From Succinivibrionaceae bacterium (GTDB taxonomy: Bacteria > Pseudomonadota > Gammaproteobacteria > Enterobacterales > Succinivibrionaceae): DNA of 64,000 bases. Location: the NCBI GenBank assembly GCA_019420905.1, contig JAHZGH010000001.1:232047-296046 (forward strand). Direction: 5' to 3'. Positions within the stretch are counted from its first letter, which is position 1. Every line of letters begins with the position of its first letter. Position numbers and translations under genes: made by a program. Below, one piece after another: positions 17,122 through 25,927 of the stretch. The notes beneath the pieces were generated by a model, which did no database searches, was not told where the DNA came from, and saw only the letters and a list, made by a program, of their open reading frames with translations.

Positions 17122-17979
17122 CTAATCTATAGAGCCATTTAGAGAATCGATAGCCTCTTGAGTCTCCTGTTTAATCTTGATAGCATTTTGGCCAAGGACT
17201 TTTACTAGCTCAATATAGATTAAATCGATTATAAAGAATACTGAGAGGCGGGAATCTGCATAGCCTTGAGTTAAGTCGTAGTCATGTACGGCGTGTAATA
17301 GGGTAATATCGGTTAAAGAATAAAGCGGAGAAGAGCTTTCAGCAGTAATAGCAGCAATCATGGCTGAGCGTTTGCTGCATAAAATAGCAGATTTTACAAG
17401 CTCACCTGTACGGCCTGAGTTTGAGAGGTAAACTACCAGATCATTATTGGTAACTAAGGCTGAGTGAGTCATGATTTCATGAGAATCTGTAAAACAGCGT
17501 ACATCGATACCAATACGTGCAATTTTACGCGCCGCATCGCGGGCTAAGAATCCAGAAGATCCGATACCAAAGAAATACATATGCCTGCAGGTTAAGATTT
17601 CCTGTACAAGCTTAGTTATGGAATTGAAATCTAGCTCCGCGGCAGTCTGAGAGAGAAGAGTTTGATTTAATTGTAAAAGTTTTTGTGCTGTGGCTTCGCA
17701 TGATTCTTTAAGATTTATAGCTGGACGCTTTATTTTGTTGTCGTTATCCTGAGCGCCAAGATCCTGAGCTAGAGCTATTTTAAAATCTTTTAAAGTATCA
17801 AAGCCAAATTTACGGGCAAAACGAGTCACTGTAGCATGTGATATATCGCAATCTGAAGATATCTCAGATATCGATGACGAACAGGCCTTCAAGCCGTTAT
17901 CCAGAAAATAACGGATAAGCTTATTATCTGATTTTGACGGCCTGATTTGTGGGCTACTAAGTCTTTTTAAAATCCCCAT
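17122..17979 (-). CDS. RpiR/MurR-family transcriptional regulator
   Basis: An N-terminal HTH_6 domain (SISEISSDCDISHATVTRFARKFGF) is followed by a SIS sugar-phosphate-binding domain (about residues 115-260) with YFFGIGSSGFLA and VVYLSNSGRTGELV. RpiR proteins sense sugar phosphates and control their catabolic genes. The best start is the ATG at 17979 with GGGGAGA 8 bases upstream, not the more distant ATG at 18045. Its targets are not evident: neighbours are an orphan peptidase and an LRAT protein. Confidence 0.87.
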   Translation of the reverse strand: MGILKRLSSPQIRPSKSDNKLIRYFLDNGLKACSSSISEISSDCDISHATVTRFARKFGFDTLKDFKIALAQDLGAQDNDNKIKRPAINLKESCEATAQKLLQLNQTLLSQTAAELDFNSITKLVQEILTCRHMYFFGIGSSGFLARDAARKIARIGIDVRCFTDSHEIMTHSALVTNNDLVVYLSNSGRTGELVKSAILCSKRSAMIAAITAESSSPLYSLTDITLLHAVHDYDLTQGYADSRLSVFFIIDLIYIELVKVLGQNAIKIKQETQEAIDSLNGSID

Positions 17980-18172
17980 AAAAGCAATCTCCCCAAAAAA
18001 TAATGTGTATATTATGCACCTTTTTAAAACATTTGGAGAGAACAAATGAAAGTTTTTTACAAAAAATATGAAATTAAATATAAATTATATTTATAAATTT
18101 ATGATTTATATATAAATCATAAAAAAATAAATTGCTAAAATATCTATCAATTGAAAACTTTGTGCGAAATTC

Positions 18173-18889
18173 TTAAATTGATTGTATTTTTGAAGGAATA
18201 TTCCTTTTTAGCATCTTGCTTTTTGCTTTGATTTTTTCATATCCCTTATGTAATCCGTGATCAAGCTTATTTGAAATAAATTCTGAAGATTCTTCATCGA
18301 ATCCTGCGATTACTGAGGCTACTTTTAGTGCTGTTTTTAAATCCTTATTCCCATTTTTAATAGTATTAGCTACGCAATTGGCCTTATTTATAGTATCGGC
18401 AATAGTTAGAGCAGTTTTAGCAACTTTTATAGCGGCTAAAGTACCTGTACTTAAAGATAGGGCATTTATGCCTAAGGAGGCGGCCTTAGTAGCAACTTTA
18501 GATTTGCCTTTAGCTTTAGATATATAGATGCAGGCATCTGCAGCTATGACAGCAGCTGATGAAATGGCCGCAACTGTATTTTTTACCTGTGAACTTTGAT
18601 ATTTCCCGTTTATACACCAATTGACAAAGTGCTCGCAGTTATAATTTATCAGATTATATTTGTCCTCTCCTACGCAAAGCAGTGCTCGCTTGCAGCTTTC
18701 TTGCCTATCAAAAGCCCTGTCTTTATGGATAACAACCTCTATAGTATGCCCACGAGAGAATTCTTCTAAGGATACAAGATTAGTACCATTGCGGGTATTT
18801 TCAACTACATAGCCATCACCAATATATATGCCGTGATGTGTGTAGCCAAAACGAGGACTTTTTAAATGATCTCCTAAAACATACAGCAT
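18173..18889 (-). CDS. LRAT-domain (permuted NlpC/P60-like) protein
   Basis: The 238-residue protein has an N-terminal LRAT fold: His in YTHHGIYIGDGYVVE, a strand region, and NCEHFVNWC with the candidate nucleophile Cys. LRAT proteins are thiol acyltransferases or hydrolases acting on lipid esters; bacterial members are little studied. The C-terminal half (about 120-238) is Ala/Lys-rich with a hydrophobic stretch (AAISSAAVIAADACIYI), possibly membrane-associated. No signal peptide is seen. It is next to, but divergent from, a BASS transporter. Confidence 0.78.
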   Translation of the reverse strand: MLYVLGDHLKSPRFGYTHHGIYIGDGYVVENTRNGTNLVSLEEFSRGHTIEVVIHKDRAFDRQESCKRALLCVGEDKYNLINYNCEHFVNWCINGKYQSSQVKNTVAAISSAAVIAADACIYISKAKGKSKVATKAASLGINALSLSTGTLAAIKVAKTALTIADTINKANCVANTIKNGNKDLKTALKVASVIAGFDEESSEFISNKLDHGLHKGYEKIKAKSKMLKRNIPSKIQSI

Positions 18890-18992
18890 AGAAAATACCT
18901 TTTAAATAAGTAAGTTAAAGCTAATTGCTTAATGTCTGTAAAAGTTTTTTTAGGCTATAATAAATCAGTTTTTTATTTTTTATGAGATTGCT

Positions 18993-19868
18993 ATGACTGT
19001 ACTGATTGTTCTGCCGATTTTAACTCTGCTCATGTTTGAATTAGGTCTGAATCTTAATTTAAACGATTTTGCTCTTTTATACAAACGGCCTCAGGCTATG
19101 TTAGTAGGATTGTGCGGACAGCTTGTATTATTACCTCTTGTAGCTTTAATTTTAGCTTATAGCTGCAATTTGCCGGAGGTTTTGCTTTTAGGTTTAGTTT
19201 TAATTGCTCTATGTCCGGGAGGAAGCTCTTCAAATATCTTTACTTTGCTTGCAAAAGGCGATGTCGCTCTTTCTATAGCAATGACTACGGTAAGTACTGT
19301 GGTTACTATGTTTACCTTGCCTTTAATTTTAAAGTGGGTGATGACTTTTAGTGGCTTGAGCTTAGCTGAATTTGATATTCCTATTGGTAAGCTTTTAGTG
19401 CAAAATTTAGTTTTAATGTTGCTACCTATAAGTGTAGGTGTGCTATTAAAACGTTTTGCTCCTAATAAAGCTTCTAAAATTAATTCATTATTAGCTAAAA
19501 TAGCATTTCCATGCTTGCTTTTGTTAGCCTCGATTTTCTTTATTGAGCATTACAGTGATATTGTTGCTTATTTTAACGATCTTGCACTTGCTGTAGTTGC
19601 ATTAATTTTGATGGCTGTAATTTTATCTTCATTTTTGTCGCGTATATTTAAATTATCCTCAAAGGTAAGACGTACGATTGTAATTGAGGTTGGTATGCAA
19701 AATGCAGCTCAGGCTATTGCTTTAGCTTCAAGTCCTTTTGTTTTTAATAATCCTACTATGGCAATGCCGGCTATTGTTTATGCCTTGTTTATGAATGTTA
19801 TTTTGCTTATCTATATCAAATTAATAAAAAAGCCTAAACAAGAGAAAGATATTCAGGCTCTAGCTTAA
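18993..19868 (+). CDS. BASS-family transporter (bile acid:Na+ symporter-like)
   Basis: A 291-residue membrane protein with about nine or ten hydrophobic segments and the BASS signature CPGGSSSNIFTLLAKGDVAL, plus a later VEVGMQNAAQAIALAS. Members carry organic acids or sterol-type anions with sodium; the substrate cannot be read from sequence. A GAG ribosome site precedes the ATG. It stands alone, with an LRAT gene divergent upstream and an SDR gene downstream. Confidence 0.85.
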   Translation: MTVLIVLPILTLLMFELGLNLNLNDFALLYKRPQAMLVGLCGQLVLLPLVALILAYSCNLPEVLLLGLVLIALCPGGSSSNIFTLLAKGDVALSIAMTTVSTVVTMFTLPLILKWVMTFSGLSLAEFDIPIGKLLVQNLVLMLLPISVGVLLKRFAPNKASKINSLLAKIAFPCLLLLASIFFIEHYSDIVAYFNDLALAVVALILMAVILSSFLSRIFKLSSKVRRTIVIEVGMQNAAQAIALASSPFVFNNPTMAMPAIVYALFMNVILLIYIKLIKKPKQEKDIQALA

Positions 19869-19986
19869 AATTTTAGACTATATGCTTTTATAAGAATATT
19901 AGGTTAAAGGCTATAATATTTAATAAGATATAAAATATCATTTGCCCATGAGCAAAGATCTTACGAAAACAACAAAAGGATTAGTT

Positions 19987-20718
19987 ATGGCCAATTATCT
20001 CGTTACAGGTGCAAGTTCTGGTATAGGCAGAGCCGTTGTCGGAGAATTAGTAAAACGTCAGCATTGTGTTTTTGCTATGACTCGTGACGCTCATCATGCT
20101 GCGGATATTGTGGCCCGTTATGGTGAGAATAATGTTATAACTGTTGTAGAAGATCTGCAAAATATCTCATCCTTAGAAAAAACAATGAGGCCTTTAATTA
20201 GGAAATATGGTAGTTTTGCAGGTCTAGCTCATTGTGGCGGTATTGTTCGCTTTGAAAGCATTCGCAAGTTAAGCTATGAACGAAATTTAGAAATGATGCA
20301 GATTCATTATTTTTCTTTAGTTGAGCTTTTGCGTATTTTGACTTTTAAAAAAGATCGCAATCAGATTTTTTCTGCTGTGGCGGTAACTTCTGCTGCAGCA
20401 GTGCGTTCTATGCCAGATATGGTAGCTTATAGCGCTGCAAAGGCTGCTGTTGAGGGATTTGTGCGCTCATCAAGTCAAGAGCTTGTAGAAAATAATATCT
20501 ACATCAATGCATTACGTCCTGGATTTGTCGATACGCCAATGCTTGAAGTTGCTAAATTTGCACATGATGATTTTGATAATTGGCTAAAACAGCAGCAGCC
20601 TTTAGGCACTATCCCTTCTGAGGCAGTAGCAGCTGAGGTTGTTCATCTTCTTTTACGTGATAATCCTTATGTAGTCGGCACTATTGTCGATGTTAATGGC
20701 GGCATGCCTGTTTACTAA
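19987..20718 (+). CDS. Short-chain dehydrogenase/reductase
   Basis: A 243-residue SDR with NAD(P) motif TGASSGIGRAV, an atypical HCGG in place of NNAG (LAHCGGIVRF), catalytic Ser in VTSAAAVRSM, and YSAAKAA. The C-terminus DVNGGMPVY resembles FabG-type enzymes. The chosen ATG at 19987 has AGGA upstream; an upstream ATG at 19948 is possible. The substrate is unknown. The stop lies 10 bases before the ruvC GTG, so it may be cotranscribed with ruvCAB. Confidence 0.85.
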   Translation: MANYLVTGASSGIGRAVVGELVKRQHCVFAMTRDAHHAADIVARYGENNVITVVEDLQNISSLEKTMRPLIRKYGSFAGLAHCGGIVRFESIRKLSYERNLEMMQIHYFSLVELLRILTFKKDRNQIFSAVAVTSAAAVRSMPDMVAYSAAKAAVEGFVRSSSQELVENNIYINALRPGFVDTPMLEVAKFAHDDFDNWLKQQQPLGTIPSEAVAAEVVHLLLRDNPYVVGTIVDVNGGMPVY

Positions 20719-20728
20719 TGGAAATTTT

Positions 20729-21262
20729 GTGGTAATTATCGGTATTGATCCTGGCTCAAGAGTTACAGGGTATGGAATTATTAAAAGCGTTAACGGTAAA
20801 CCTCAGTATTTAGGGTCAGGCTGTATTCGTACAGGAGATGCTCCTATAGCAGAAAAATTGCGAACTATTTATATGGGGGTATCTACTTTAGTTGAGCAAT
20901 TTAAGCCAGATGTTATGGCTATTGAAGAGACTTTTTTATCTAAAAATGTGCAGTCAACAGTAAAGCTTTCAGAAGCTCGAGCGAGCGCAATGGTTGCAGG
21001 GGCAAATCTTGGCTTAGAAGTATTTGAATATACTCCTATGCAGATAAAGCAGTCAGTAGTTGGATATGGTGCAGCACAAAAGCATCAAGTGCAGTATATG
21101 GTCAAAGTAATATTGCATTTAGAGGGAAATCCCCAAGCAGATGCAGCAGATGCTTTAGCTTGTGCAATTTGTCATGCTTTTACTTATAGAGTCACGAGCG
21201 CAATGGGAGAATATGTTGCGAACAGTTCTTCTGTGCGGGGACGTTTACGGCGTCATCTATAA
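20729..21262 (+). CDS. ruvC: Holliday junction resolvase RuvC
   Basis: RuvC cuts Holliday junctions as a dimer with RuvAB. The acidic catalytic residues are in IGIDPGSRVTGYG, MAIEETF and PQADAADALA, in order. The start is probably the GTG at 20729, giving VVIIGIDPGS like E. coli MAIILGIDPGS; an in-frame ATG at 20684 would overlap the SDR gene. The basic C-terminal tail (VRGRLRRHL) is slightly longer than usual. It is followed 11 bases later by ruvA. Confidence 0.95.
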   Translation: MVIIGIDPGSRVTGYGIIKSVNGKPQYLGSGCIRTGDAPIAEKLRTIYMGVSTLVEQFKPDVMAIEETFLSKNVQSTVKLSEARASAMVAGANLGLEVFEYTPMQIKQSVVGYGAAQKHQVQYMVKVILHLEGNPQADAADALACAICHAFTYRVTSAMGEYVANSSSVRGRLRRHL

Positions 21263-21273
21263 AAGGAATTTAT

Positions 21274-21891
21274 ATGATAGGAAGTTTACGCGGTACGCTT
21301 TTGCAGGTTGATGGCGTAACAGCTTTAATTGAAGTTAATGGTATAGGATATGAAGTAGAAATGCCTATTACTTCTTTATCTCATTTTCAAAAAAATACCG
21401 AAATTTTTGTTTATATTCAGCAAATAGTGCGTGAAGATGCTCATTTGCTGTATGGTTTTTATGATTTTTCTTCTAGAGCTTTATTTAGAGAACTTATAAA
21501 AGTTTCCGGAGTAGGCCCTAAAATGGCTTTAGCTGTATTATCAACTTTCGATGTTCAGTCTTTTATTACGACTATTTTGCAAGGACGCAGCACGGCTTTG
21601 CAGCAAATTCCTGGCGTAGGTAAAAAAACAGCTGAACGCTTAGTTGTGGAGTTATCTGATCGTTTAAGCAAATTTTCTTTGACTTGCATGCCTGTTCCTG
21701 AAGGAGCAATGGCGACTCAGGCTCAGAATGCGGTTAATTTTGATGAAGCCGTCAGTGCTATGATAGCCTTAGGCTATAAAGAAAATGAAAGCTTAAGATA
21801 TGTAAAAGCCGCGATAGAGAATAATCCCAAGGCTCAGACAGATGAGCTTATTGTGGCTGCTTTAGCTTTGATCTCAAAAGGAAAATCATAA
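21274..21891 (+). CDS. ruvA: Holliday junction helicase subunit RuvA
   Basis: The 205-residue protein has the N-terminal OB domain (MIGSLRGTLL), two helix-hairpin-helix motifs (VSGVGPKMALAVL and IPGVGKKTAERLVVEL), and the C-terminal domain III that contacts RuvB (AVSAMIALGYKENESLRYV). It forms the tetramer that holds the junction. AAAGGA precedes the ATG; ruvB follows 3 bases after the stop. Confidence 0.96.
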   Translation: MIGSLRGTLLQVDGVTALIEVNGIGYEVEMPITSLSHFQKNTEIFVYIQQIVREDAHLLYGFYDFSSRALFRELIKVSGVGPKMALAVLSTFDVQSFITTILQGRSTALQQIPGVGKKTAERLVVELSDRLSKFSLTCMPVPEGAMATQAQNAVNFDEAVSAMIALGYKENESLRYVKAAIENNPKAQTDELIVAALALISKGKS

Positions 21892-21894
21892 AAA

Positions 21895-22962
21895 ATGGCA
21901 AATGCAAAAGATTTAGGCATTGTAGCTGATAGTCTTAAGGTTAACGAGGATATCCGTGCAGAGAAGACCTTAGATGAAATTGAAGCTGAGGATAATCGTT
22001 CTTTTGAAGATAGAGCGTTAAGACCGCAAAGATTATGTGATTATATTGGACAAACAGAGGTCAAGGAGCAATTATCTATTGCACTTAAGGCTGCTAAGAG
22101 GCGCGGTGAGGCTATGGATCATGTTTTGATTTTCGGACCTCCTGGCTTAGGCAAGACTACCTTATCTAATATTATTGCAAATGAATTATCAGTGGGTATT
22201 TCTCAGACCTCGGGCCCTGCTTTAGAGAAAAAAGGCGATGTGGCTGCACTTTTGACTAATTTACAAAAGCGCAACGTAATTTTTATTGATGAGATCCATC
22301 GTCTGTCTCCGGTAATTGAAGAGTTTCTTTACCCAGCCATGGAAGACTATAGCGTAGATATCATGACAGGCGAAGGGCCATCAGCACGTTCAATCAAAAT
22401 TAATTTAAATCCTTTCACTTTAGTAGGTGCTACAACTCGTGCTGGCACTTTAACATCGCCTTTGAGAGCTCGTTTTGGCATTATTCTGCAACTTAAATTT
22501 TATACGCCGCAGGAGCTTGAAATCATTGTCAATGTCAGTGCTAAAAAGCTTGGAGTTAATATAGATCCTGAAGGAGCCTTGGAAATAGCTAGAAGATCTC
22601 GAGGTACGCCTCGTATTGCTAATCGTCTTTTAAGACGAGTACGTGATTACGCAGAGGTAAAAGGTTCAGGACATATCTCTTTAGATATTGCTAAGGCCGC
22701 ATTGGAAATGCTGCGCATTGATGATGACGGCTTTGATGATATAGATAGAGAATATTTGCGAAGCGTTATTTATGATTTTAATGGCGGTCCAGTTGGTATT
22801 GAGAGTTTAGCTGCATCTTTAGGAAATGATCGCGATACTTTAGAAAATGTTGTTGAACCTTATATTATTCAGCAAGGCTTTATTCAGCGATCCCGCATGG
22901 GAAGAGTTGCTACAGCTAAAGCCTATGCAAAATTTAAACTTGATTTCCCTAAAGGGGCATAA
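21895..22962 (+). CDS. ruvB: Holliday junction helicase subunit RuvB
   Basis: The AAA+ motor for branch migration, 355 residues. It shows Walker A GPPGLGKTT, Walker B FIDEIHRL, sensor 1 VGATTRAGTL, an Arg finger region in LTSPLRARFG, and the C-terminal winged helix (GFIQRSRMGRVATAKAY). The N-terminal extension before RPQRL is some 20 residues longer than in short forms. It is followed 2 bases later by ybgC. Confidence 0.96.
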   Translation: MANAKDLGIVADSLKVNEDIRAEKTLDEIEAEDNRSFEDRALRPQRLCDYIGQTEVKEQLSIALKAAKRRGEAMDHVLIFGPPGLGKTTLSNIIANELSVGISQTSGPALEKKGDVAALLTNLQKRNVIFIDEIHRLSPVIEEFLYPAMEDYSVDIMTGEGPSARSIKINLNPFTLVGATTRAGTLTSPLRARFGIILQLKFYTPQELEIIVNVSAKKLGVNIDPEGALEIARRSRGTPRIANRLLRRVRDYAEVKGSGHISLDIAKAALEMLRIDDDGFDDIDREYLRSVIYDFNGGPVGIESLAASLGNDRDTLENVVEPYIIQQGFIQRSRMGRVATAKAYAKFKLDFPKGA

Positions 22963-22964
22963 TT

Positions 22965-23378
22965 ATGTGTCAGAAATTTTCTTTTAATTGCCGAGTTTAT
23001 TTTGAGGATACCGATGCCGGCGGTATTGTTTATTATGCTAATTATTTAAAATTCTGCGAAAGAGCGCGTACAGAATGGCTTTTACAAAGCGGCTTAAGTC
23101 AGCAGAAGCTTTTGGAAAATAAGTGCGGTTTTGTGATTCGTAGTATTTCTGGACGTTATTTAAAGTCAGCGCGTCTTGAAGATTTTTTAAAAATTACTGT
23201 GATCCCGTTAAAAGTTGGTGCGTGTGGTTTAAAAATTTTTCAACAGATATATAATCAACGTCTGGAATTGCTTTTTGAATTTGAATGTAGCTTAGCCTAT
23301 ATAGATTTTACGTCATCGCGACCTATACCTATGCCTGCCGAGGCAAGAAACTATATAAAAAGCTTCATAAAAGCATAG
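22965..23378 (+). CDS. ybgC: Acyl-CoA thioesterase YbgC (Tol-Pal associated)
   Basis: A 137-residue hot-dog-fold thioesterase with VYFEDTDAGGIVYYANYLKF, whose Asp is catalytic, and ARTEWL after it. YbgC acts on acyl-CoA/ACP near the inner membrane and is the first gene of the tol-pal operon in many proteobacteria, as here. GGGG lies 8 bases upstream of the ATG. Confidence 0.93.
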   Translation: MCQKFSFNCRVYFEDTDAGGIVYYANYLKFCERARTEWLLQSGLSQQKLLENKCGFVIRSISGRYLKSARLEDFLKITVIPLKVGACGLKIFQQIYNQRLELLFEFECSLAYIDFTSSRPIPMPAEARNYIKSFIKA

Positions 23379-23405
23379 GCAGAAGCTTTAGGAGTAAATA
23401 TTTAA

Positions 23406-24380
23406 ATGGAAAACGGGACTTTATCCATTACAGCTCTTGTTTTAAATGCCAGTTTCCTTGTACAGGTAGTTATGTTTTTCCTGCTGTCATTATCTGTTAT
23501 ATCTTGGACTATCATTATTCAGCGCACCAATCTTTATAAAAATAGTCGTAAAAATGCAGATGACTTTGAAGATAAATTTTGGTCAGGCATTGATTTAAAC
23601 AAGCTTTATCAAGACTGTATGCAGCGTCAGCAATCTCTGCAGGGATTAGAGGTTATTTATACAGCTGGCTTTAAGGAATTTGTGCGTTTAGTTAATTCAG
23701 GACCTGCAGATCAGGAAGTTGTCATGGATGGCACCTATAGGCAGATGAAGGTTGCACAATCTCGCGAGATGGAGAATTTAGAAGGCCATTTGGCAACATT
23801 AGCTACCATCGGCTCAATTAGCCCATATATAGGCCTTTTCGGTACAGTTTGGGGCATTATGCATGCTTTCGTGGCTTTAGCTGCTGTGAAAAATGCTACA
23901 TTATCCATGGTTGCTCCGCCGATTGCCGAGGCTTTGATTGCAACTGCTATGGGTTTGTTTGCAGCTATTCCCGCAGTAATGTTTTATAACCGTTTTGCAT
24001 CAAGAGTTGAGGCCTTAGAGAATCGTTATATTAATTTTATGGATGAATTTGCTACGATTTTAAATAGACGTTTAGTTACTGTGCGCTCACAGCAAAAGCG
24101 TAATACAGAGGAGCATGTTGATCAGTATCAGCAGCGCCCTAATCATCAGTATCAGGAGCAATATGCACAAAATCAGCAATATCAGCATTTTCAGCGCAGC
24201 AATACTGATTTTACACAAGCTCAGCAATTTCATCGTCATCAAGAGAGCAATCGTCCAGCTCAAAATTTTGCCTCTCAGAATTACAATGAATTAAATCGTT
24301 CTTTTGATCCGCGTCAACGACGTCCAGATCCATTCTTAAAGCCTCAGGTTCAAGTAAATTCAGGCTTTAAGCAGGAGTAA
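23406..24380 (+). CDS. tolQ: TolQ with an extended Gln-rich C-terminal tail
   Basis: TolQ is the inner-membrane motor subunit driving the Tol-Pal system from the proton motive force. Residues 1-225 are typical: a first membrane helix (about 15-38) and the conserved LATIGSISPYIGLFGTVWGI leading into helix 2, then PPIAEALIATAMGLFAAIPA for helix 3. After about residue 230, where E. coli TolQ ends, the protein continues for some 95 residues rich in Gln, His, Asn and Arg. The tail should be cytoplasmic and disordered. AGGAG precedes the ATG and tolR follows 2 bases after the stop. Confidence 0.93.
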   Translation: MENGTLSITALVLNASFLVQVVMFFLLSLSVISWTIIIQRTNLYKNSRKNADDFEDKFWSGIDLNKLYQDCMQRQQSLQGLEVIYTAGFKEFVRLVNSGPADQEVVMDGTYRQMKVAQSREMENLEGHLATLATIGSISPYIGLFGTVWGIMHAFVALAAVKNATLSMVAPPIAEALIATAMGLFAAIPAVMFYNRFASRVEALENRYINFMDEFATILNRRLVTVRSQQKRNTEEHVDQYQQRPNHQYQEQYAQNQQYQHFQRSNTDFTQAQQFHRHQESNRPAQNFASQNYNELNRSFDPRQRRPDPFLKPQVQVNSGFKQE

Positions 24381-24382
24381 TT

Positions 24383-24811
24383 ATGCAGGCTCTAAGAAGA
24401 AAACGCTCTCGGCCTGTAGCTGAGATTAATGTTGTTCCTTATATTGACGTCATGCTGGTATTGCTGGTGATTTTTATTGCTACAGCTCCAGTAGTTATGC
24501 AGGGAGTGACAGTTGATCTGCCTCAAGCTGAAGCTGAAACTATGAATGAAGATCAAAAGACACCTATTATTGCTACTGTTGATAAGGTTGGACAGTATTT
24601 TGTAAGCATTGATAGTACTTCAGAGAAAATGGAAAATCTTGATGCAGTAACTGCGTATGTATCCTCGGAATTATCTAAAGACCCAACTCGTCCGGTAGTT
24701 GTACAGGGAGATGCTCAGGTTTCCTATGATTCAGTCATCAAGCTTATGAATGCTCTAAAGTTAGGCGGAGTTAAAAGCGTTGGCTTAGTTACAGAACCTC
24801 TTGGAGATTAG
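24383..24811 (+). CDS. tolR: TolR
   Basis: The 142-residue partner of TolQ has one membrane helix (about residues 20-42) with the essential Asp in VVPYIDVMLVLLVIFI, then a periplasmic domain that dimerises and binds peptidoglycan (PVVVQGDAQVSYDSVIKLM). GGAG precedes the ATG. tolA starts 5 bases after the stop. Confidence 0.95.
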   Translation: MQALRRKRSRPVAEINVVPYIDVMLVLLVIFIATAPVVMQGVTVDLPQAEAETMNEDQKTPIIATVDKVGQYFVSIDSTSEKMENLDAVTAYVSSELSKDPTRPVVVQGDAQVSYDSVIKLMNALKLGGVKSVGLVTEPLGD

Positions 24812-24816
24812 TTAAG

Positions 24817-25884
24817 GTGAAGATTGGTACTGGCACCGCCTTTGGTATAGCAGTTTTTATTCATTTGGCCCTAATTGTGGTTTTAGTGGTCAATGTTTCA
24901 TTAGATAAGCCTGAACGTCCGAATGATAATCGTAATAATATTATGCATGCAACTATGATTACCCCGGCTGCTTTAGGCAAGCCTAATGGTAAAACTCAAG
25001 GTACTCAAAAGCAGGAACCACAAAGCGTTAAAAATTCTGAGCCTAAATCATCAGAAAAAGCTCAAGAGGAATTACAGGAACGCTTAAAAATGCAGCAGCA
25101 AGCAGAGGCTGAACGTAAGGAAGCTGTTGCTTTAAAGAAAAAGCAGGAGGCTGAGCGTTTAGAAGCAGAACGCAAGGCTGCTGAGCAAAAGCGTCTTGAA
25201 GCTCAAAAAAAAGCTGAAGCTGAGAAAAAAGCTTTAGCCTTGAAGAAGGCTCAAGAACAAAAAAAGCTTGAAGAACAAAAGAAATTAGAGGCAAAGAAGA
25301 AAGCAGAGGCTGAGGCAAAGAAGAAGGCAGAGGCTGAGGCAAAGAAGAAAGCAGAGGCTGAGGCAAAGAAGAAGGCTGAGGCTGAGGCAAAGAAGAAAGC
25401 AGAGGCTGAAGCAAAGAAGAAGGCAGAGGCTGAAGCAAAGAAGAAGGCTGAGGCTGAGGCAAAGAAGAAGGCTGAGGCTGAGGCAAAGAAGAAAGCAGAA
25501 GCTGAAGCTAAGAGAAAGGCTGAAATAGCAGCACAGCAAAAAGCAGACTCTTTAGAGGATGATATCTTAGGAACAGCTGATGGTGATCCTGTAAATGGTA
25601 AGGGATTAGGATCAGGTCCTAATGGTGCCGGCGGCTATGGTGCTAAGGTTCAGGGAATGATTGAGCAAAATTGGCTTATTGATCCTTCCATGAATGGTAA
25701 AACTGTCAAAGTATCGATAAGCGTTGATAGCAACGGGATGATTTCTGGTGAGCAGTGTCAAGGCGATAAAAAAGTATGTAAATCAGCTTTGGATACTTTA
25801 AATCGTATTGGTATGTTGCCAAAACCACCTGCAGATTGTCCTGAATGTGGAAATATTGTAATTTCAATGACACCTAAACTTTGA
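24817..25884 (+). CDS. tolA: TolA
   Basis: TolA links the TolQR motor to Pal and TolB across the periplasm. The 355-residue protein has an N-terminal membrane helix (about 6-26), a long Lys/Ala/Glu-rich helical domain II (about 75-245), and a C-terminal domain III (about 265-355) with VQGMIEQNWLID and VSISVDSNGMI. Domain II holds nine copies of an 8-residue unit encoded by a 24-bp tandem repeat. The start is a GTG with AAGG just before it. The paired cysteines (EQCQGDKKVC and CPEC) in domain III probably form disulphides. Confidence 0.93.
   Translation: MKIGTGTAFGIAVFIHLALIVVLVVNVSLDKPERPNDNRNNIMHATMITPAALGKPNGKTQGTQKQEPQSVKNSEPKSSEKAQEELQERLKMQQQAEAERKEAVALKKKQEAERLEAERKAAEQKRLEAQKKAEAEKKALALKKAQEQKKLEEQKKLEAKKKAEAEAKKKAEAEAKKKAEAEAKKKAEAEAKKKAEAEAKKKAEAEAKKKAEAEAKKKAEAEAKKKAEAEAKRKAEIAAQQKADSLEDDILGTADGDPVNGKGLGSGPNGAGGYGAKVQGMIEQNWLIDPSMNGKTVKVSISVDSNGMISGEQCQGDKKVCKSALDTLNRIGMLPKPPADCPECGNIVISMTPKL
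25291..25506 (+). repeat. 24-bp tandem repeat, nine units, in tolA domain II
   Basis: Nine consecutive in-frame 24-bp units, each encoding AKKKAEAE, begin at 25291 and every 24 bases until 25506, differing only at a few third positions (A/G, GCA/GCT). A tenth, degenerate unit follows (AKRKAEIA). Such arrays change copy number by slippage, in steps that keep the frame. Confidence 0.9.
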
Positions 25885-25927
25885 TATAGCTATAATAGTT
25901 AAAATTTTGTCTTAGGGAGTTAAGTTA

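Noticed and set aside
18100..18135. AT-only hairpin downstream of the LRAT gene as its terminator
   Set aside because: On the minus strand the T-run precedes rather than follows the hairpin, so it does not fit an intrinsic terminator.
25043..25539. Long Leu/Pro/Ser-rich antisense frames opposite tolA
   Set aside because: They are the complement of the 24-bp repeat in tolA; low complexity with no ribosome site.
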